Positions 6,111 to 9,296 of a stretch of 9,296 nt of DNA are shown one piece after another. Source of the DNA: Pseudomonadales bacterium (GTDB lineage Bacteria; Pseudomonadota; Gammaproteobacteria; Pseudomonadales; Pseudohongiellaceae). The notes beneath the pieces are model-generated. The model did no database searches. It saw nothing but the letters and a program-made list of their open reading frames with translations, and was not told the origin of the DNA. The stretch is from contig JAKSCP010000301.1 in the NCBI GenBank assembly GCA_022360535.1, forward strand, positions 1-9,296, in the 5' to 3' direction. Both the position numbers and the translations under genes were made by a program. Positions within the stretch are counted from its first letter, which is position 1. Each line of letters begins with the position of its first letter.

Positions 6111-7481
6111 TTATTGCCTTGCTTTATCCATGCGCCGATACAGGGCTGATCGACTTATGCCCAGGGCTTTGGCTGCCCTGGTATGGTTGCCTGCATGTTT
6201 TTCGATTACCTGCTGGATGTACCATGCTTCAGCCTCGCCCAGGGTCATTTCGTAGAATTCATCAGGCTGGATGGCAACGGCACTCTCCTGTTTGGGAGAC
6301 AACTGGAGATCACTGGAGTCTATCGTGTCATGACGGCAAAGTAGTACAGCGCGTTCGATGACATGTTGCAGCTCCCTGACGTTGCCGGGCCAGTTGTAGT
6401 TTTCTAACTCGGTCACCGCTTGCTGAGAGAAAGCATTTGCAGCTGAGTCATAGTGCGTATTGGCATTTTGCAAGAACTGTTTCGCCAAAGGCAAGATGTC
6501 TTGCGCCCTGTCTCTCAGGGGAGGTATCTCAAGAGTTACCCCGTTCAGGCGATACAACAAATCCTGGCGAAATCCTTGTTCCGTAACTAACTTGTCCAGG
6601 TTTGCGTTGGTGGCAGAAATAACTCGAATGGACGCTTCACGAGTCTGCGAACTACCCAATCTTTCATAGCGAAACTCTTCGAGCAAGCGCAGGATTTTCG
6701 CCTGTTGCTGTGTCGGCATATTGGCAATTTCATCCATGAACAGAGTGCCGTCTTCCGCCAATTCAACTCTGCCAACCCGTTCATTTTTCGCATCAGTAAA
6801 GGCTCCTTTGATGTGACCGAACATTTCACTTTCAAAGATTGAATCAGAAATGCCACCCATGTTGACCGCCACAAAAGCATGATCCGCTCTTGTCGAATTC
6901 TCATGAATGTATTTCGCTAACAAGGTTTTACCCGTGCCGTTCTCCCCAGTGATCAACACGGGAATATCACTTCCTGCGATGCGATCGGCCAGGTCGATAA
7001 TCTCCTTCATGGATTGAGAATTGCAGATTAAGTTGCTTGTGTTTGCCTGTTGATTTTTGAGTAAGCGATTCTCGGTTCTGAGTTTGAGCTCTTGTCGGGT
7101 CGCATTGCGTAGCTGGATTTGGGTACGAATCGTATTTATCAGCCGGTCATTTTTTTCCCATGGCTTCTCAATAAAGTCTACAGCCCCACGTTTCATCGCC
7201 TCCACCGCAATGCTGACAGTTCCCCATCCCGTCATCACGACCACAGGGAGTTCACTATCCAGCTTGCGAATTTCGGAGATCAACTCCAAGCCTTCTTTAC
7301 CCGAGGTCGTATCTTCATGGTAATTGAGATCGATGAGGGCTAGTTGAAAAGGGGTGCTACGAACTTGCTCCAAAACCTGGGCCGGGTTGCTGCAAGCCAC
7401 AGATTCCATGTGTTCACTATCCAAAAGCAAGGTGAGCGCTTTCACAATAGCTTTGTCGTCGTCAGCTACGAGGACAGTCAC
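6111..7481 (-). CDS. sigma-54-dependent response regulator, NtrC family (second pair)
   Basis: A complete 456-residue enhancer-binding activator. The receiver domain (1-120) has acidic residues Asp7-Asp9, phospho-acceptor Asp51, Thr84 and Lys106. The AAA+ domain (about 150-380) has Walker A GENGTGKT (179-186), the sigma-54-contact loop GAFTDA (226-231; the family norm is GAFTGA), Walker B TLFMDE (246-251) and WPGNVREL (364-371). The C-terminus is a Fis-type helix-turn-helix (NHTRAAKALGISRSALYRR, 432-450). The start is GTG at 7481 with TGGAGA at 7488-7493 upstream. The kinase gene follows after one base. It is the best candidate to bind the paired enhancers at 3807-3836 and 4719-4748, because it is complete, adjacent and of the right class, but binding is inferred. 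The incomplete paralogue at 8997-9296 is the alternative. Glycine-to-aspartate in the GAFTGA loop probably marks a subfamily rather than inactivation. Confidence 0.95.
   Translation of the reverse strand: MTVLVADDDKAIVKALTLLLDSEHMESVACSNPAQVLEQVRSTPFQLALIDLNYHEDTTSGKEGLELISEIRKLDSELPVVVMTGWGTVSIAVEAMKRGAVDFIEKPWEKNDRLINTIRTQIQLRNATRQELKLRTENRLLKNQQANTSNLICNSQSMKEIIDLADRIAGSDIPVLITGENGTGKTLLAKYIHENSTRADHAFVAVNMGGISDSIFESEMFGHIKGAFTDAKNERVGRVELAEDGTLFMDEIANMPTQQQAKILRLLEEFRYERLGSSQTREASIRVISATNANLDKLVTEQGFRQDLLYRLNGVTLEIPPLRDRAQDILPLAKQFLQNANTHYDSAANAFSQQAVTELENYNWPGNVRELQHVIERAVLLCRHDTIDSSDLQLSPKQESAVAIQPDEFYEMTLGEAEAWYIQQVIEKHAGNHTRAAKALGISRSALYRRMDKARQ
6117..6121 (-). promoter_or_regulatory. 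ribosome binding site for the TTG start of the kinase at 6109
   Basis: CAAGG on the minus strand lies seven bases before the TTG, inside the last codons of the regulator gene. The one-base gap between the genes suggests translational coupling. Confidence 0.5.
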
Positions 7482-7487
7482 GCAATA

Positions 7488-7493
7488 TCTCCA
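7488..7493 (-). promoter_or_regulatory. ribosome binding site for the GTG start of the regulator at 7481
   Basis: TGGAGA on the minus strand lies six bases before the GTG. That GTG places the receiver domain's first strand (TVLVADDD) directly at the N-terminus, as usual in this family. Confidence 0.65.
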
Positions 7494-7520
7494 GATTGAT
7501 TATTTGAAAATGATAGGCGA

Positions 7521-7548
7521 AGTATAGAATTCCTTGGAGTGAAGTCCA
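7521..7548 (-). promoter_or_regulatory. possible sigma-70 promoter between the two regulator-kinase pairs
   Basis: In the 114-base gap after the upstream kinase gene, TATACT (7526-7521) resembles a -10 box, and TGGACT (7548-7543) is a partial -35 box (4 of 6) at 16-base spacing. It could drive the second pair separately from the first. No sigma-54 promoter and no GGGACA half-site occurs in this gap, so I see no sign that the enhancer regulator controls its own gene from here. The match is weak and could be chance. Confidence 0.3.
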
Positions 7549-7595
7549 GCGTTGTGACTCTTTGTCGCTGAATCAAGGGTAGTCAATGATCTTCA

Positions 7596-8981
7596 TTAAC
7601 TCGCCGGTGCAGGCAACTGCACGGTAGCGACGCACCCGTTTCCATCGCTGCGATTGGCAAGGGATAGAAATCCGTCGTGAGCTTCTATTACTTGTTTGCA
7701 AAAAACCAGACCGATGCCGGATCCTTCAGGTTTAGTAGTATAGAAAGGGGTGAACAAATTGTCAGAGATTTGAATGCCGGGGCCAGAATCCTTGATCACT
7801 AGCTGTAGTCCTGATTGATTGATGAACCAGGAGATTTCTATCGCGTTGGGCTCAGGTGTTGGGGCGTTAAAAGCTGCAGACTCCACGGCGTTCTTGACCA
7901 GATTTATCAGCACTTGTTCGAATTGTGTAGCGTCAACTTCGATAAGCACAGATTCTCCGGTACAGTGGATAGTCTCTTCAGGAAACAAACCAACGATCCT
8001 GGCTATAAGACTCTTGAGCTCGGTTGGTGCCTTTTGAGGTGCTGGCAGCTTGGCAATTTGTTGATAGCTTTTGACAAAATCGACAAGGGAGTTGGCACGA
8101 CTGCTGACAATGTCCATGCCCTGGGTAATTTCGGCTCGGAGTTGATCGTCCTTTTCTCGTTTAATGACTTGTCTTTTCAGTGTTTCGCTAAGCGTCTTCA
8201 GTGGAGTAAGGGAGTTATTGATCTCGTGACTCAATACTCTAAGTAGATTCTGCCAGGCCTTTTTCTCTTCTCGTCTTAGTATGCTGGAAACATCTATGAT
8301 AAAGAGCAGGTTATGAGTATCGCCCTCAGATATAAATTGCTCCATATATAGACGAAATTGGCCACGCATTGCCCCAAACTCAAGGTGCTTGACTTGGGTA
8401 TCCCCGGCCTTCATGTCTTTGACGAAGTGAAGGTGGTCCGGTAGCACTGGCTTTTGCTGAAACTCGCCAGACCGCGCCGCAGAACTATTCACACCGAGCA
8501 TCTGTTCCGCTGCCGGGTTGATTAACTGCACTTCATCGCTGCTATTCCATGCGATGATGGCGACATCAATCTGATCGACCACTTTCTTTACCAGAAGCTG
8601 ACTTTCCTCTGACTGCAATCGTTGCCGTTGTAAAGTCTGCGCCAGGGAGTTCAATACTCTAGTGATGTCTCCGTAGACGCCCTCGTTGTTTTGTGAGAGT
8701 CCACGGAAAGAGTAGTCGCCTACGGCAATAGCTTCTATCAGGTTAAGTAGACTGCGGGTTTGGTTTTGAATCTTACTTCTTACCGTAATTGCGGTGTATA
8801 CCAGAAGGAAGAACAAAAATACGCCGATGATAGTGATCAAATAGACAGATAAGTCGAGCCACCACAGGCAAAGGATTACTAAGATTGAAGGAACCAAACC
8901 TCCAAGAAGGACAACAAGAGTCAGGCTATCCTCTACAGCTAGCTTTTTGCTTCTGTGATTGTTCGTCGATTTTTGAGACAA
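7596..8981 (-). CDS. NtrY-like sensor histidine kinase (first pair)
   Basis: A 461-residue kinase, clearly paralogous to the kinase at 4757-6109. It has two membrane segments (about 20-41 and 46-66) with only a few residues between them, a HAMP-like linker (about 68-125), a PAS-like domain (about 130-232) and a kinase core. The H-box is VLSHEINNSLTPL with His252; the N-box is INLVKNAVES (Asn360, Asn364); G1 is KDSGPGI (397-403), the F-box NLFTPFYTTKPEG (408-420) and G2 GSGIGL (420-425). All catalytic positions are intact. The start is TTG at 8981, the first usable start after the in-frame TAA of the preceding regulator at 8999-8997. The ribosome site is poor (AAGG about 13 bases away), so translation may depend on coupling to the upstream gene. 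The likely partner is the regulator ending at 8997. Confidence 0.92.
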   Translation of the reverse strand: MSQKSTNNHRSKKLAVEDSLTLVVLLGGLVPSILVILCLWWLDLSVYLITIIGVFLFFLLVYTAITVRSKIQNQTRSLLNLIEAIAVGDYSFRGLSQNNEGVYGDITRVLNSLAQTLQRQRLQSEESQLLVKKVVDQIDVAIIAWNSSDEVQLINPAAEQMLGVNSSAARSGEFQQKPVLPDHLHFVKDMKAGDTQVKHLEFGAMRGQFRLYMEQFISEGDTHNLLFIIDVSSILRREEKKAWQNLLRVLSHEINNSLTPLKTLSETLKRQVIKREKDDQLRAEITQGMDIVSSRANSLVDFVKSYQQIAKLPAPQKAPTELKSLIARIVGLFPEETIHCTGESVLIEVDATQFEQVLINLVKNAVESAAFNAPTPEPNAIEISWFINQSGLQLVIKDSGPGIQISDNLFTPFYTTKPEGSGIGLVFCKQVIEAHDGFLSLANRSDGNGCVATVQLPAPAS

Positions 8982-8996
8982 GTGCTGACTTAGGCC

Positions 8997-9296
8997 TTAC
9001 AAGTTGTACTTTTTCAGGTGTCTGTAGAATGCACTCTTGCTCAGTCCCAGAGATTGAGCCGCTTTTTGTCCGTTACCATCCAAAGATCTCAAGCGTTCGG
9101 CGATAATAGCTCGAGTAATTTGATCCAGGGTCCCATTACTGTCACTGGATAGGTGGTGTTGAGTTGATGTGTCGATGTCAGTTCCCACCAGCCCTAACTC
9201 TGCGGCCCCGATCTCTCCACTCTTGCACAGTATCGTCGCGCGTTCTACAACATGGGACAACTCGCGAACATTGCCTGGCCAGTCGTAACTTAACAA
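8997..9296 (-). CDS. sigma-54-dependent response regulator, C-terminal part only (first pair)
   Basis: The last 99 residues of an NtrC-family activator whose 5' part lies beyond the window. It shows the end of the AAA+ domain (YDWPGNVRELSHVVERATILC) and a Fis-type helix-turn-helix (GQKAAQSLGLSKSAFYRH) ending in KKYNL. The first residue visible (codon TTG at 9296-9294) is an internal leucine. It is followed after 15 bases, in the same frame, by the kinase gene starting at 8981, the same regulator-then-kinase order as in the second pair. Its recognition helix differs from that of the complete regulator (SKSAFYRH against SRSALYRR) but is similar, so it could bind a related or even the same site. 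Confidence 0.92.
   Translation of the reverse strand: MLSYDWPGNVRELSHVVERATILCKSGEIGAAELGLVGTDIDTSTQHHLSSDSNGTLDQITRAIIAERLRSLDGNGQKAAQSLGLSKSAFYRHLKKYNL

Noticed and set aside
7815..8246. Plus-strand frame of 143 codons opposite the first kinase
   Set aside because: It lies antisense to the conserved kinase core, and its sequence shows no domain or signal.
9252..9257. Single GGGACA half-site near the right end
   Set aside because: It lies in the coding sequence of the partial regulator (the SHVVER stretch), has no partner half-site at 12-bp spacing and no sigma-54 promoter nearby.

Overview
The window looks like a chromosomal segment of a moderate-GC proteobacterium, probably a gammaproteobacterium. 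This is an inference from sigma-54 regulation by NtrY/NtrC-type pairs, a MacA/MacB-like export pump and ordinary bacterial ribosome sites; no rRNA or marker gene confirms it. All seven genes I accept lie on the minus strand, so the window is read from high to low coordinates. I see no mobile elements, CRISPR arrays, tRNAs or rRNAs.

Layout in the direction of transcription: the last 99 residues of a sigma-54 (NtrC-family) response regulator (9296-8997); an NtrY-like sensor kinase (8981-7596); a complete second sigma-54 response regulator (7481-6111); a second NtrY-like kinase one base after it (6109-4757); a sigma-54 control region (4748-4519); a secreted TPR protein (4518-3856); a second sigma-54 control region (3836-3567); then an exporter operon of periplasmic adaptor (3566-2316), ABC ATPase (2244-1516) and an FtsX/MacB-type permease of the ADOP kind (1370 to beyond position 1).

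The most striking result is in the two noncoding regions. Each carries a textbook sigma-54 promoter (TGGCACG-N4-TTGCT) and, 73-74 bp upstream of it, an identical three-half-site element: TGTCCC-N6-GGGACA-N6-TGTCCC reading toward the promoter. All six half-sites match perfectly, the 6-bp spacers differ in sequence, and the element centre lies about 115 bp upstream of the predicted start site in both cases. This is the geometry of an enhancer for a bacterial enhancer-binding protein, and the window itself encodes two such proteins. The simplest model is a dedicated circuit: a membrane kinase with almost no periplasmic domain signals to its sigma-54 regulator, which switches on both the secreted TPR protein and the export pump from matched enhancers. 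The exporter mRNA also has a predicted long-range 14-bp stem starting a few bases after its transcription start.

The two regulator-kinase pairs are tandem paralogues. The window does not show which regulator binds the enhancer or what the pump transports.
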